From positions 1,054,001 through 1,118,000 of the forward strand of contig CBDFKS010000007.1 of the NCBI GenBank assembly GCA_965248905.1: a stretch of DNA of 64,000 nucleotides. Reading direction: 5' to 3'. Of the stretch, positions 43,445-51,713 are shown piece by piece (positions within the stretch are counted from its first letter, which is position 1; every line of letters begins with the position of its first letter). Made by a program: the position numbers and the translations under genes. Below the pieces are notes generated by a model. It had not been told where the DNA came from and ran no database searches. It saw nothing but the letters and a program-made list of their open reading frames with translations. This DNA comes from CBDFKS01 sp965248905. Lineage in GTDB: Bacteria > Chloroflexota > Dehalococcoidia > Lucifugimonadales > JAGWBF01.

Positions 43445-43503
43445 TAGCTTTCAGGGCCGGTCCGTTCTGATCAGTTTCCAGTCTTTCGAAAGTGGAGAAC
43501 AAG

Positions 43504-44712
43504 GTGCACCTGTCTCATTTGAGCTTAATCAATTTCCGAAACTTCCTCCAGCTTGAGTTGGATGTGCCTCCAGGCATAGTGGTGCTCTTCGGAAGAAATG
43601 CTCAAGGGAAGACAAGTTTGCTGGAGGCCATATACCTGCTCGCTATCGCAAAGTCGTTTCGGGCGGAAAGCGAACACGAGGTAGTGAACTGGAGCGCTCG
43701 CCAGGAGAATGGCGAAGTGCTGGTGGCTGGAACCATTGAGAATCAGGCCGAGAAGCTGAAAGTCTACGTCGGCTACCAGTGCGTTCCCAGGACAGAGTCC
43801 CAATCCGGTGGACGCTGGGACGATGATCGCCGGGTTGGCGTACGCAAACAGATACGGGTCAGTAGAGTCAAACGTACTGCGGCGGAGCTGGTGGGCCTAG
43901 TGAACGCCGTTCTCTTTTCCGCCGACGACATTGAACTGGTGCATGGGCCCCCATCCCTGCGGAGACGCTACCTCGACATCCTAATGTCCCAGGGAAACCC
44001 GCTGTATCTCAAGACCCTTCAACGCTATCATCGTGTCCTTTACCAGAGGAATCGGCTGCTCAGGCTGTTACAAGACAGGAGAGCCGAGGAAGATGAGCTT
44101 GCTTTCTGGAACGATGAACTGGTCAAGGAGGGATCTTGGATCGTTGATCGTCGACTCGAGGCTATGAACTCCCTCTCCAATCTGTGTCGGGAAAGACACA
44201 ACGAGTTAACCGGCGACACCGAGGACCTCAGCGTCCAATACGTTCCCAGCATTCCTGAACAGGGAGTTTCAGACACCCAAGAGGACACGGCTAACCGGTT
44301 CATGGCAGCCCTGAAATCTGTTAGAAGCAAAGAGATGGCCATGGGCTCAACCACCGTCGGGCCCCACCGCGACGACATAAAGCTCCTAGCCAACGGGGTG
44401 GATATGGGCACCTACGCCTCCAGAGGCCAGGCAAGGACCGTGGCTTTGACTTTGCGGTTGGCCGAGGCAGCCTATCTGGCCTCGATCAGGGCGGAGGGCC
44501 CTATAGTGCTCCTCGACGATGTGCTTTCGGAAATGGACTCGTTTCGTAGGGCTCACGTACTCGATAAAGCCCTCGAGTATCAACAGGTCATTATCACCAC
44601 CACGGACGTGGACTTCATTCGTGGCGGACCACTGTCCGACGCATCCTACTACGAAGTCGAGGACGGGCAGGTCTCTCTGGTATCATCTCCCGCCTTCTCT
44701 GCAGCAGAGTGA
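43504..44712 (+). CDS. recF: DNA replication/repair protein RecF
   Basis: SMC-like ATPase that helps load RecA at single-strand gaps. About 402 residues. N-terminal LSHLSLINFRNFLQLELDVPPGIVVLFGRNAQGKTSLLEAIYLLA has the Walker A GRNAQGKT, and IVLLDDVLSEMDSFRRAHVLDKAL is the Walker B/D-loop; the signature region ASRGQARTVALTLRLAEA lies before it. GTG 43504 is well spaced from GGAG; GTG 43492 is the alternative. It is not next to dnaA, dnaN or gyrB here. Confidence 0.95.
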   Translation: MHLSHLSLINFRNFLQLELDVPPGIVVLFGRNAQGKTSLLEAIYLLAIAKSFRAESEHEVVNWSARQENGEVLVAGTIENQAEKLKVYVGYQCVPRTESQSGGRWDDDRRVGVRKQIRVSRVKRTAAELVGLVNAVLFSADDIELVHGPPSLRRRYLDILMSQGNPLYLKTLQRYHRVLYQRNRLLRLLQDRRAEEDELAFWNDELVKEGSWIVDRRLEAMNSLSNLCRERHNELTGDTEDLSVQYVPSIPEQGVSDTQEDTANRFMAALKSVRSKEMAMGSTTVGPHRDDIKLLANGVDMGTYASRGQARTVALTLRLAEAAYLASIRAEGPIVLLDDVLSEMDSFRRAHVLDKALEYQQVIITTTDVDFIRGGPLSDASYYEVEDGQVSLVSSPAFSAAE

Positions 44713-44769
44713 AGGAAAGCATGCCTCGCCGCCTCCCGAACGCCTGAGACTTCATTGCTGGAATAGACG

Positions 44770-45573
44770 TTGAACGGAGCTTTGACTAAAAGCGGTGATT
44801 CCACCGAACACGCCTGTAGGCTCATTCGTAGCGCCGGCCACATTGTAGCATTGGTCGGTGCGGGAATGTCCGTTGAAAGTGGCATACCACCTTTCCGAGG
44901 ACCCGGAGGAATCTGGACCAAGTACGGAGCATCCACCTCACTCAACTATCATACCTTCCTCGAAGACCCGGCCAAGTGGTGGCAGAACCGGTTACATGAC
45001 GAGGTGGCGCCGGGAAACCCTACTTACGAAATGAAAATCGCCGTGGATGAAGCTCTTCCCAATGCGGGGCACTACGCATTAGTCGAGTTGGAGCGCATGG
45101 GTATCCTCAAGTACACCATAACCCAAAATGTAGATAACCTACACCGTAGAGCCGGAAGCATCAAGGTGGCAGAGATACATGGCAATCGTACCAAACTGCG
45201 TTGTCTCGGTTGCGGAATCCGTGTGCCCAGAAACGGGTTTCCGATCGAACATGTTCCGCCGACGTGTACCGGATGTGGAGGAATCATCAAGATAGATAGC
45301 GTCATGTTCGGCGAGCCCATACCCAAGGACGTAATGGCGGAATCTCTGGAGCAGATTCAGAAGTGCGATTGCATGCTAATGATCGGCACGTCAGGAACGG
45401 TCAAGCCTGCGGCAAGCTTTCCCATTGCCGCGAGAGACAGGGGCGCTAGGCTTATAGAGATCAACCCGGATGACACTATCCTCACACCCACCGCCGACCT
45501 GGTCATTAGGGGCTTCTCGGCCGAAGTTCTGCCTAAGCTGGTTGCGGCGATCAGAGAGAGTAGGGACAACTAG
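44770..45573 (+). CDS. Sir2-family NAD-dependent protein deacylase
   Basis: A 267-residue sirtuin. NAD-binding ALVGAGMSVESGIPPFRGPGGIW, TQNVDNLHRRAGS, catalytic His in VAEIHGNRTKLRC, and four zinc cysteines in CLGCG and CTGCGG are all present. LMIGTSGTVKPAASFP and EINPD complete the fold. The start appears to be TTG 44770, 57 bases after recF. Deacetylation or deacylation of lysine is expected. Confidence 0.93.
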   Translation: MNGALTKSGDSTEHACRLIRSAGHIVALVGAGMSVESGIPPFRGPGGIWTKYGASTSLNYHTFLEDPAKWWQNRLHDEVAPGNPTYEMKIAVDEALPNAGHYALVELERMGILKYTITQNVDNLHRRAGSIKVAEIHGNRTKLRCLGCGIRVPRNGFPIEHVPPTCTGCGGIIKIDSVMFGEPIPKDVMAESLEQIQKCDCMLMIGTSGTVKPAASFPIAARDRGARLIEINPDDTILTPTADLVIRGFSAEVLPKLVAAIRESRDN

Positions 45574-45584
45574 GACCGAGATGG

Positions 45585-46778
45585 TCAGCCAGGCTCCGGC
45601 CCTTCTTCACCTTCGACACCTGTACCACGATCGTAGTTTACTGTAGGCGGTGCGCTCGGTTCGCGATCGACCTTCCGGCCGTCAACCATCTCCGGACCCC
45701 AGCCCTCGGGGAACTGAAGGGTACGCACCGGGTAGTTAATCACGATGCCCTCTTCCTTGAACCTCTGGTGGAGGTGCTCCATCAGCGCCGTCTTCAAGCG
45801 GAAGCTACCGAACCTGTCTTTGGCTTGAAGAAATAGCCAAAAGTCGACATTGGAATCTCCAAAGCTCTCGTACCCAAAATAGGAGCCATATTCCTTGACG
45901 CCGTCGGGGTGACTATCCAACACAGCCTCCATGACTTCCAGAGACACCCGTTCGACATGATACAAATCGCTATCGTAGCTGACGCCACAGTTCAAGAAGA
46001 CATTCACCGCAGGGAACGGCATCTGGTAGTTGGTAATGATAGTCTCGGCGAACTTGGAGTTGGGGACCACCACCAGGTTGTTGCCCCAGGTACGCATGCG
46101 GACGCTCCGCCAACCCACGTCCAGCACGTAACCCGCGATGCCGTTCTCCAGCTCGATGTAATCACCCGGAGTAAATACCCCTTCGGTCATAACATAGGTC
46201 CCGGCAAACAGGTTGGCCAGGGTAGGTTGAATGGCCAGGGCCACTGCCAGTCCACCCAGTCCCAGTCCCGCAATCAATGGGCTGATATTGATATGGAGCT
46301 GATCTAAAAACAGCAACGCCCCTAGCCCGTAGACCAGGCCTATGGCAATTCTACGGAATAGGGGGAAGAGCTGATCGTCGAAGCTGGTTTTGGTGCGCGG
46401 AGCCACGTTCTTCACGTACCAATCGAAGGACGTGGAGACCAAAGATGCCATACCATAAACGCCTAGGAGAACTCCCAACGCGCCTGCGATAGTGTTCACG
46501 GCCTTTTGTTGCCCGTCGCTTAGATCGACGGGCACAGTGAAGGCCAGATAGGCGCCCAGCAACAAGATAGCGAAAGTAATGGGCCAACGCACGGATTGAA
46601 CTAACCTTGTATCCAGGTCCGTGGGTGTCCATCGGGTCAATCGGATGATGAGAGGAAATAACAGCTTGCCCACAAGAAAGGACACAATTAGCGCGATAAC
46701 AAAGATCGAAGCCGCTAACGTGGGGTCCAGCCAGGCGGGGTCTCCTACTCCGAAACGAGACAAATAGGAAGGATGCAT
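45585..46778 (-). CDS. Small-conductance mechanosensitive channel (MscS family)
   Basis: A 397-residue membrane channel that opens on osmotic downshock. Four or five hydrophobic helices lie in the first 190 residues; the pore-helix and beta-domain signature runs GLGLGGLAVALAIQPTLANLFAGTYVMTEGVFTPGDYIEL, then SVRMRTWGNNLVVVPNSKFAETIITNY. The C-terminal alpha/beta domain ends GIVINYPVRTLQF with an additional acidic tail. Convergent with the sirtuin gene, 11 bases apart. Confidence 0.93.
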   Translation of the reverse strand: MHPSYLSRFGVGDPAWLDPTLAASIFVIALIVSFLVGKLLFPLIIRLTRWTPTDLDTRLVQSVRWPITFAILLLGAYLAFTVPVDLSDGQQKAVNTIAGALGVLLGVYGMASLVSTSFDWYVKNVAPRTKTSFDDQLFPLFRRIAIGLVYGLGALLFLDQLHINISPLIAGLGLGGLAVALAIQPTLANLFAGTYVMTEGVFTPGDYIELENGIAGYVLDVGWRSVRMRTWGNNLVVVPNSKFAETIITNYQMPFPAVNVFLNCGVSYDSDLYHVERVSLEVMEAVLDSHPDGVKEYGSYFGYESFGDSNVDFWLFLQAKDRFGSFRLKTALMEHLHQRFKEEGIVINYPVRTLQFPEGWGPEMVDGRKVDREPSAPPTVNYDRGTGVEGEEGPEPG

Positions 46779-47104
46779 ATAGTGGTGCTACTTCCCTTGG
46801 CGGCGGTTCATGGCCAACTGTACGTTACGTCGTAACACGAGATTTGAGGAATGATGGGGTACGATTATCTGTAAACTTTATCAGCATCATAAAAGCTCCG
46901 TGCATGACGAGAACGAGTGTAGTAGCGCTGCTGAATAGTGTCAATCCCTGTTGGGCGTACGTATACAAAAAAGTGGCTGTTATAGAACACTGCACAAAAG
47001 GGAAAGGCCTCGCCAATGTGGCGAGGCCTTTTTCGTATTTACTAATGAGAGTCGGAAAAGTGGAACTGAGTAAGAACTCAGAACTCTTTATGCCAGTAGG
47101 CCAG
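46779..47104. other. Intergenic region with no gene, holding one terminator
   Basis: No coding frame is convincing across these 326 bases. The only clear structure is the hairpin at 47002-47034. TTATAGAA at about 46979 could be part of a promoter, but no matching -35 is convincing. Confidence 0.5.
47002..47034. terminator. Strong rho-independent terminator, usable in both directions
   Basis: AAAGGCCTCGCC, loop AATGT, GGCGAGGCC, then TTTTT on the plus strand. On the minus strand it follows the beta-hydroxyacid dehydrogenase gene by about 70 bases and is followed by TTTCCCTTTT. Confidence 0.85.
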
Positions 47105-48001
47105 CTACACGCCAGGTATGCGGAGCTGGACCCCGGCCTTCTCTTCCTGTAGTGTGGCCACGGCGTCAGAGTCTCGGGGTCCCCATCCGCGGAACAGCGC
47201 CTCGACGTATCTTTGGTCGACAATATTCGACACGTCCATGGGAATACCAAGCTCCCTCCCCAGGTCCGTAGCCAGCCGCACGTCCTTGGCGGCGAGTGCT
47301 ACCGCGAATCCCGGCTCGAAGTTACCCTTGAATAGGTACCTGGGAAACTTCTCGGTGATCCTTCGGCACCCTCCCGAGCTGTTGGATATCACATCGGCTA
47401 GCACGGCAAGATCGGTCCCGGCCTTCACTCCCAAGGACAGAGCTTCGGCCAGGAGCACTCCGGTGCCCATGCTGATCAGATTATTGCATATCTTGACCAC
47501 CATACCGCTACCGATGGGGCCGCAGTACACAACGTGGCCTCCAATGGCGTCCAGAGCCGGCTTGATTCGGTCGAATGTCGCCTTGTCACCGCCCACCATC
47601 ACCGCAAGGGAACCCGCCGCGGCCCCGTACACTCCGCCGCTGACAGGCGCGTCCAGGACCGTGACTCCCTTTTCCTGGCCCAGTTGGTGAATGCGGCGTA
47701 TAGCCGTGGGCGAGTTGGTAGAGAGGTCTACGTAAATGGAGCCTGACGTCGCCCCTTCCAGTATTCCTTTTTCTCCCAACACCACTGCATCTACATCACG
47801 TGGGAGAGGCAAAGAGGTAAACACCACTTCGTTTCCCGAAACCGTATCTTTCGGAGAGTCCGCCCAGGTGGCGCCCATCTCCAACAGGTTGGTGGCTGCC
47901 TCTCTTCTAAGGTCGTGAATGGTAAGCTTGTGGCCCGCCTTTATGAGGTTGCCAGCCATTGGATTCCCCATATTGCCGGTGCCTATAAACCCTATCTTCA
48001 T
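47105..48001 (-). CDS. 3-hydroxyisobutyrate dehydrogenase-family NAD(P) oxidoreductase
   Basis: A 298-residue beta-hydroxyacid dehydrogenase. Nucleotide motif MKIGFIGTGNMGNPMAGNLIKAGH at the N-terminus, substrate segment LDAPVSGGVYGAAAGSLAVMVGG, catalytic Lys in GMVVKICNNLI, and a C-terminal KDVRLATDLGRELGIP. ATG 48001 gives the family length; the upstream frame to 48082 overlaps etfA. It follows etfA by 23 bases, making etfB-etfA-dehydrogenase one unit. Confidence 0.92.
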   Translation of the reverse strand: MKIGFIGTGNMGNPMAGNLIKAGHKLTIHDLRREAATNLLEMGATWADSPKDTVSGNEVVFTSLPLPRDVDAVVLGEKGILEGATSGSIYVDLSTNSPTAIRRIHQLGQEKGVTVLDAPVSGGVYGAAAGSLAVMVGGDKATFDRIKPALDAIGGHVVYCGPIGSGMVVKICNNLISMGTGVLLAEALSLGVKAGTDLAVLADVISNSSGGCRRITEKFPRYLFKGNFEPGFAVALAAKDVRLATDLGRELGIPMDVSNIVDQRYVEALFRGWGPRDSDAVATLQEEKAGVQLRIPGV

Positions 48002-48024
48002 AAAGAGTACTTCCTTACTGACAG

Positions 48025-49026
48025 CTAGCTTTTTACGAGGTCTCGTAGAGCCTCGGTAAGGGCGGGTAGCACCTTCTGCCAATCACCCACCACTCCATAT
48101 CGGGATTCTTTGAATATGTTCGCTTCGGCGTCCTTATTTATGGCTACGATTACCTTAGCTCCAGAGCAGCCAGCCATATGTTGACTCGCGCCTGATATGC
48201 CCACAGTTATGTAAAGGTCAGGAGTGATGGCCTTACCCGTTAGACCGATTTGCCAGTTAGGTGGCACCCACCCGGAGTCTACTGCAGCGCGAGATGCCCC
48301 GATCCCAGCTCCGATTACCCTGGCCAGCTCCTCCAGGTCCTTGAATGGCTCCGGGCCTCCCAGGCCCCTGCCCCCGGCCACCACTATGCTGGCATCCTCA
48401 AGCTTGATCCCCTCGGACTCCTCCTTAACCACATTGACGACCTTGGTCCTGGCCAAAGTAGGGTCTAGCTCAACGTTAAACTGGATCACCTCTCCTTGTC
48501 GAGACTCGTCGGCCTCCAGTGGAGCGTACACCTTAGGCCTTATGGCGGCCATCTGCGGAGTATTAACGCAGGCTAAGGTTGCCATGGCATTCCCGCCGTA
48601 CACAGGACGATCGGCAAGCAGCCCATGGGTCTCGGGGTCGATCCGTACCTCAAGGCAGTCTTGGGCCAGCCCGACGCCCAGACGGAAGGCCAGCCTGGGG
48701 GCCACCTCCCTACCGATCGCCGTGCGTCCCAGTAGCACGATGTTAGGAGCAACTTCACGGCACAGCTTATCTAAGGCTGAGAGGTAAAGGTCAACCTGAT
48801 AAGTATCCAGCAGGGGATTTCCCACAGAGTAGACCCGATCCGCGCCACAGCTGATAGCTTCTTGGGCCGATCCACCAGTCCCAGAACCAAGAAGGGCTAT
48901 AGCTAAATCTTGTCCCAGTACATCCGCCAACCGTCGCCCACCAGCGAGGAGCTCTTTACTGATCAGGTTCAGCTGACCCTCGGCGGATTCTCCTACTACC
49001 AGGACACCCGTTGCCTCCAAGCGCAA
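48025..49026 (-). CDS. etfA: Electron transfer flavoprotein alpha subunit
   Basis: FAD-carrying subunit of ETF, which takes electrons from acyl-CoA and related dehydrogenases. The FAD segment is complete: VVAGGRGLGGPEPFKDLEEL, GASRAAVDSGWVPPNWQIGLTGK, TPDLYITVGISGASQHMAGC and VAINKDAEANIF. TTG 49026 opens the frame, but TTG 49020 is better spaced from GGAGG. Its 333-residue length is normal. It follows etfB by 13 bases. Confidence 0.95.
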   Translation of the reverse strand: MRLEATGVLVVGESAEGQLNLISKELLAGGRRLADVLGQDLAIALLGSGTGGSAQEAISCGADRVYSVGNPLLDTYQVDLYLSALDKLCREVAPNIVLLGRTAIGREVAPRLAFRLGVGLAQDCLEVRIDPETHGLLADRPVYGGNAMATLACVNTPQMAAIRPKVYAPLEADESRQGEVIQFNVELDPTLARTKVVNVVKEESEGIKLEDASIVVAGGRGLGGPEPFKDLEELARVIGAGIGASRAAVDSGWVPPNWQIGLTGKAITPDLYITVGISGASQHMAGCSGAKVIVAINKDAEANIFKESRYGVVGDWQKVLPALTEALRDLVKS

Positions 49027-49039
49027 TACCTCCGCGGAT

Positions 49040-49840
49040 TTAGATAAGTTTGGCTTCTCTGAGTCTCAGTGCGAGATTTTTCCCAGCCTCTTCCTCTGTG
49101 TTGCCATCTATAAACTCGCAGCTCTTTTCGCTTACTGGCACAAATAGGTCCACCAGACTGAGCTTAGGTTTCATCGAGGAGATATCAATGCCGACTTCCT
49201 CGGCACTCCAGATAGTCGGTCTTTTGCGAGTGGCGGCCATAATTCCCCGAAGGGTGGGATAGCGAGGTTCTCCCAGCTCATTGCTGACCGTGACCAGGGC
49301 CGGTAGAGAAGCTTCGATCACCTCATAACCTTCAGGGATGATTCGCTCCACAATTACCTTGTCGTCCCCTACCTCCACCTTTTTACCTATGGTAACGCAA
49401 GGCAATTCAAGGAGCTCGGCTACTCCCAAAGGGACCTGGGCGTTGTCCCAGTCCGAGGCCTGCCGCCCACAAATAATCAAATCGAATTCACCCAGCTTTC
49501 GTATCGCTGCGGCAAGGACATGGGCCACATTGTAGCTGTCTACATCGTTGTCAAAGGAATCGTCTTGTACCAGAATTAGCTCGTCGGCGCCCATGGACAG
49601 GGGTTTCTTCATCACATCCATGGAGAACACCTTGCCCATGGATATGACCTTTATAGTGGCCCCGTGGGCATCCTTGAGCTGAAGGGCCGCCTCGACGGCG
49701 TTCTCATCGAACCCGTTTACCACTGGCGGTATGTTGGCAGGGGTAACCACCCGCTTGTTATCTCTATCCACCTGAAATGCCGATGTGGGCATCTCGGGGT
49801 CTATTACCTGCTTGGCCAGTACGATTATATTTAAAGGCAT
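49040..49840 (-). CDS. etfB: Electron transfer flavoprotein beta subunit
   Basis: AMP-binding partner of EtfA, 266 residues. NIIVLAKQVIDPEMP, NGFDENAVEAALQLKD, LIICGRQASDWDNAQVPLGVAELL and LPALVTVSNELGEPRYPTLRGIMAATRK are the family hallmarks. The electron source is not encoded next to it, although a fumarate-reductase-like flavoprotein gene lies just upstream in the same direction. A good promoter at 49891-49919 drives it. Confidence 0.95.
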   Translation of the reverse strand: MPLNIIVLAKQVIDPEMPTSAFQVDRDNKRVVTPANIPPVVNGFDENAVEAALQLKDAHGATIKVISMGKVFSMDVMKKPLSMGADELILVQDDSFDNDVDSYNVAHVLAAAIRKLGEFDLIICGRQASDWDNAQVPLGVAELLELPCVTIGKKVEVGDDKVIVERIIPEGYEVIEASLPALVTVSNELGEPRYPTLRGIMAATRKRPTIWSAEEVGIDISSMKPKLSLVDLFVPVSEKSCEFIDGNTEEEAGKNLALRLREAKLI

Positions 49841-49890
49841 ACCGTTTCCTTCAAGTGTCGAAGGTCACTCCAGTGGTGAAAACCAGACTG

Positions 49891-49919
49891 AAATATAGCA
49901 TCGGCCCATTATGCTGTCA
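49891..49919 (-). promoter_or_regulatory. Predicted sigma70-type promoter of etfBA
   Basis: Minus strand TTGACA (49914-49919), 17-base spacer, TATATT (49891-49896), about 50 bases before the etfB ATG. It separates the etf genes from the upstream flavoprotein gene. Confidence 0.75.
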
Positions 49920-49952
49920 ATTGAAGCAGAAGAGGCCGGCGACTCGACCTCG

Positions 49953-51437
49953 CTAGCTTGCAGCCGCATCCACAGCGGCGCTTTCACCGGCGACCTTGCC
50001 GAAGACCGCCCCAGCCATTAGCCCAGACCCGCCAGGGTAGTTATAATAGAAAATCCCACCCACCAGCTCACCCGCCGCATATAGGCCCGGAATGGGTACG
50101 TCCTCACAGTCCTGCACCTGGCCTCGATTATTGATCTTCAGGCCCCCGAACGTAAAGGTGATGCCACAGGTCACCGCGTAACCGAGATATGGGGGCGTAT
50201 CGATAGGCAATGCCCAGTTGGACTTGGGCGGATCTATTCCTTGTGTGCCTTTTCCGTCGAGGATTGTAGGATTGTACTCCTTGTCCTGGACCGCGGCATT
50301 AAACCCTCTTACCGTATCGGCCAGCCCTTCACGATCTATGTCTAACCGGTCTGCAAGCTCCTCTATCGTGTTGGCATTGGCCATGGTCACCTGTGGAATA
50401 CGGTACTCCTCCCGCAAAAGGTGTTTCACCTTGTCATCGAAGATCTGGAAAGCCACCCCCTGTTTCTGTCTCAGTATCTCCCGGCCGTAGGTTACATAGG
50501 TGTAGTTACGGAAGTCGGCCCCTTCATCCACGAATCGCTGGCCATCCAGGTCAACTATGAGGCCAAAGGGATAGGAGTGTTTCTGGTAGAGCTCCGTAAC
50601 CGTCCTGTCTCCAAATGGAGGAGCGTTGAGGTCCCAGGCTACGGCATGGCAACTGCTCCAATGGCCGTAGGGCTGGGCACCTATGTCCAAGGCCATCTTG
50701 ATGCCATCTCCCGTGTTGTAGGGTATTCCCCGGACCTTGGCCAGCTCCCAACCCGGCCCCAGGTATCTGGTCCGCATCTCTGCGTTTGACTCGAAGCCGC
50801 CGGCGGCCAGCACCACCGTCTTGCCGGCGATATCCTCGAACCCCTGGGGACCTTGGGCCCTGACCCCCGACACTTTGCCCTTTTCGTCTTGCAGAAGGCT
50901 GATTGCTCTGGTCTGATAACGTATCTGGGTGCCCATCTTTTCCGCCACGTCGAACTGCTGATCGGAAAGGCCCTTGCCGGCCCCCACTGATTCCACTACT
51001 AGGCCTCCCCAGAAACGGAACTTTTCTCCCACTTTGAATGCCTGCCTTCCGAAGGAGAGCACGAAACGAACCCCTCGTTCCCGCAACCACAGCATGGTCG
51101 GGTGGGATTCGCTCACCAACAGCTGGGCTAGCTCGGGGTCGGAGAGGCCCGAGGTCACCCGCATGAGGTCGCTGTAGAAGGCGTCTTCGGTATAGCTACC
51201 CACATCAACCGATGCTTCTTCCTCTGGAGACATGTCCGGCACCAACGCCTTGATGTCGTCGATGCCGTTATAGGCGCAACGAATTATGCCACCGGTGAAA
51301 TATGTATTGCCGCCGCGGAAGTACTCGGGAGCCCTCTCCAAAACAAGAACACTGGCTCCTCCCTCTCTGGCCGCTATGGCGGCGCAAAGGGCGGCATTGC
51401 CTGCTCCGACTATTAAAACGTCATATTTATCGCTCAC
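49953..51437 (-). CDS. FAD-dependent dehydrogenase, fumarate-reductase/TcuA-like
   Basis: A 494-residue flavoprotein. FAD motif YDVLIVGAGNAALCAAIAAREGGASVLVLERAP, then RGGNTYFTGG as in tricarballylate dehydrogenase TcuA, VVLAAGGFESN, and C-terminal YAVTCGITFTFGGLKINNRGQV followed by IPGLYAAGELVGGIFYYNYPGGSGLMAGAVFG. No signal peptide. The substrate may be a polycarboxylate, but other members act on ketosteroids or succinate-like acids. Located just upstream of etfBA, so electrons could pass to ETF (inference). Confidence 0.88.
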   Translation of the reverse strand: MSDKYDVLIVGAGNAALCAAIAAREGGASVLVLERAPEYFRGGNTYFTGGIIRCAYNGIDDIKALVPDMSPEEEASVDVGSYTEDAFYSDLMRVTSGLSDPELAQLLVSESHPTMLWLRERGVRFVLSFGRQAFKVGEKFRFWGGLVVESVGAGKGLSDQQFDVAEKMGTQIRYQTRAISLLQDEKGKVSGVRAQGPQGFEDIAGKTVVLAAGGFESNAEMRTRYLGPGWELAKVRGIPYNTGDGIKMALDIGAQPYGHWSSCHAVAWDLNAPPFGDRTVTELYQKHSYPFGLIVDLDGQRFVDEGADFRNYTYVTYGREILRQKQGVAFQIFDDKVKHLLREEYRIPQVTMANANTIEELADRLDIDREGLADTVRGFNAAVQDKEYNPTILDGKGTQGIDPPKSNWALPIDTPPYLGYAVTCGITFTFGGLKINNRGQVQDCEDVPIPGLYAAGELVGGIFYYNYPGGSGLMAGAVFGKVAGESAAVDAAAS

Positions 51438-51588
51438 ATCCTACCTCTCTAACAACGCAGGGGGATAGTCACGCCGGACGGTGATGCCACATTAGGCACA
51501 TACCCCATCAATAATCAATGAATGATATCCCTTTTTACTCCACCTAACAAGACATCACAAACTAGACGCTTTTTGGGCTAATAAACCC

Positions 51589-51617
51589 TTGTCAAGTGCA
51601 ATAAAAACACTTATACT
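51589..51617 (+). promoter_or_regulatory. Predicted sigma70-type promoter of the secreted-protein gene
   Basis: TTGTCA (51589-51594), 17-base spacer, TATACT (51612-51617), about 95 bases before the ATG at 51714. Confidence 0.72.
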
Positions 51618-51713
51618 ATGTCACCAGCTTGCGGGTCACGCCCACGGCTGCACCTATTGGCTTGTGAAATTTACATATAGTCTTTCGAAGGTTCTATCGT
51701 ATAAGGAGGCACC

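Noticed and set aside
44649..44945. Minus-strand frame over the recF-sirtuin junction
   Set aside because: It is antisense to two well-supported genes and has no recognisable features.
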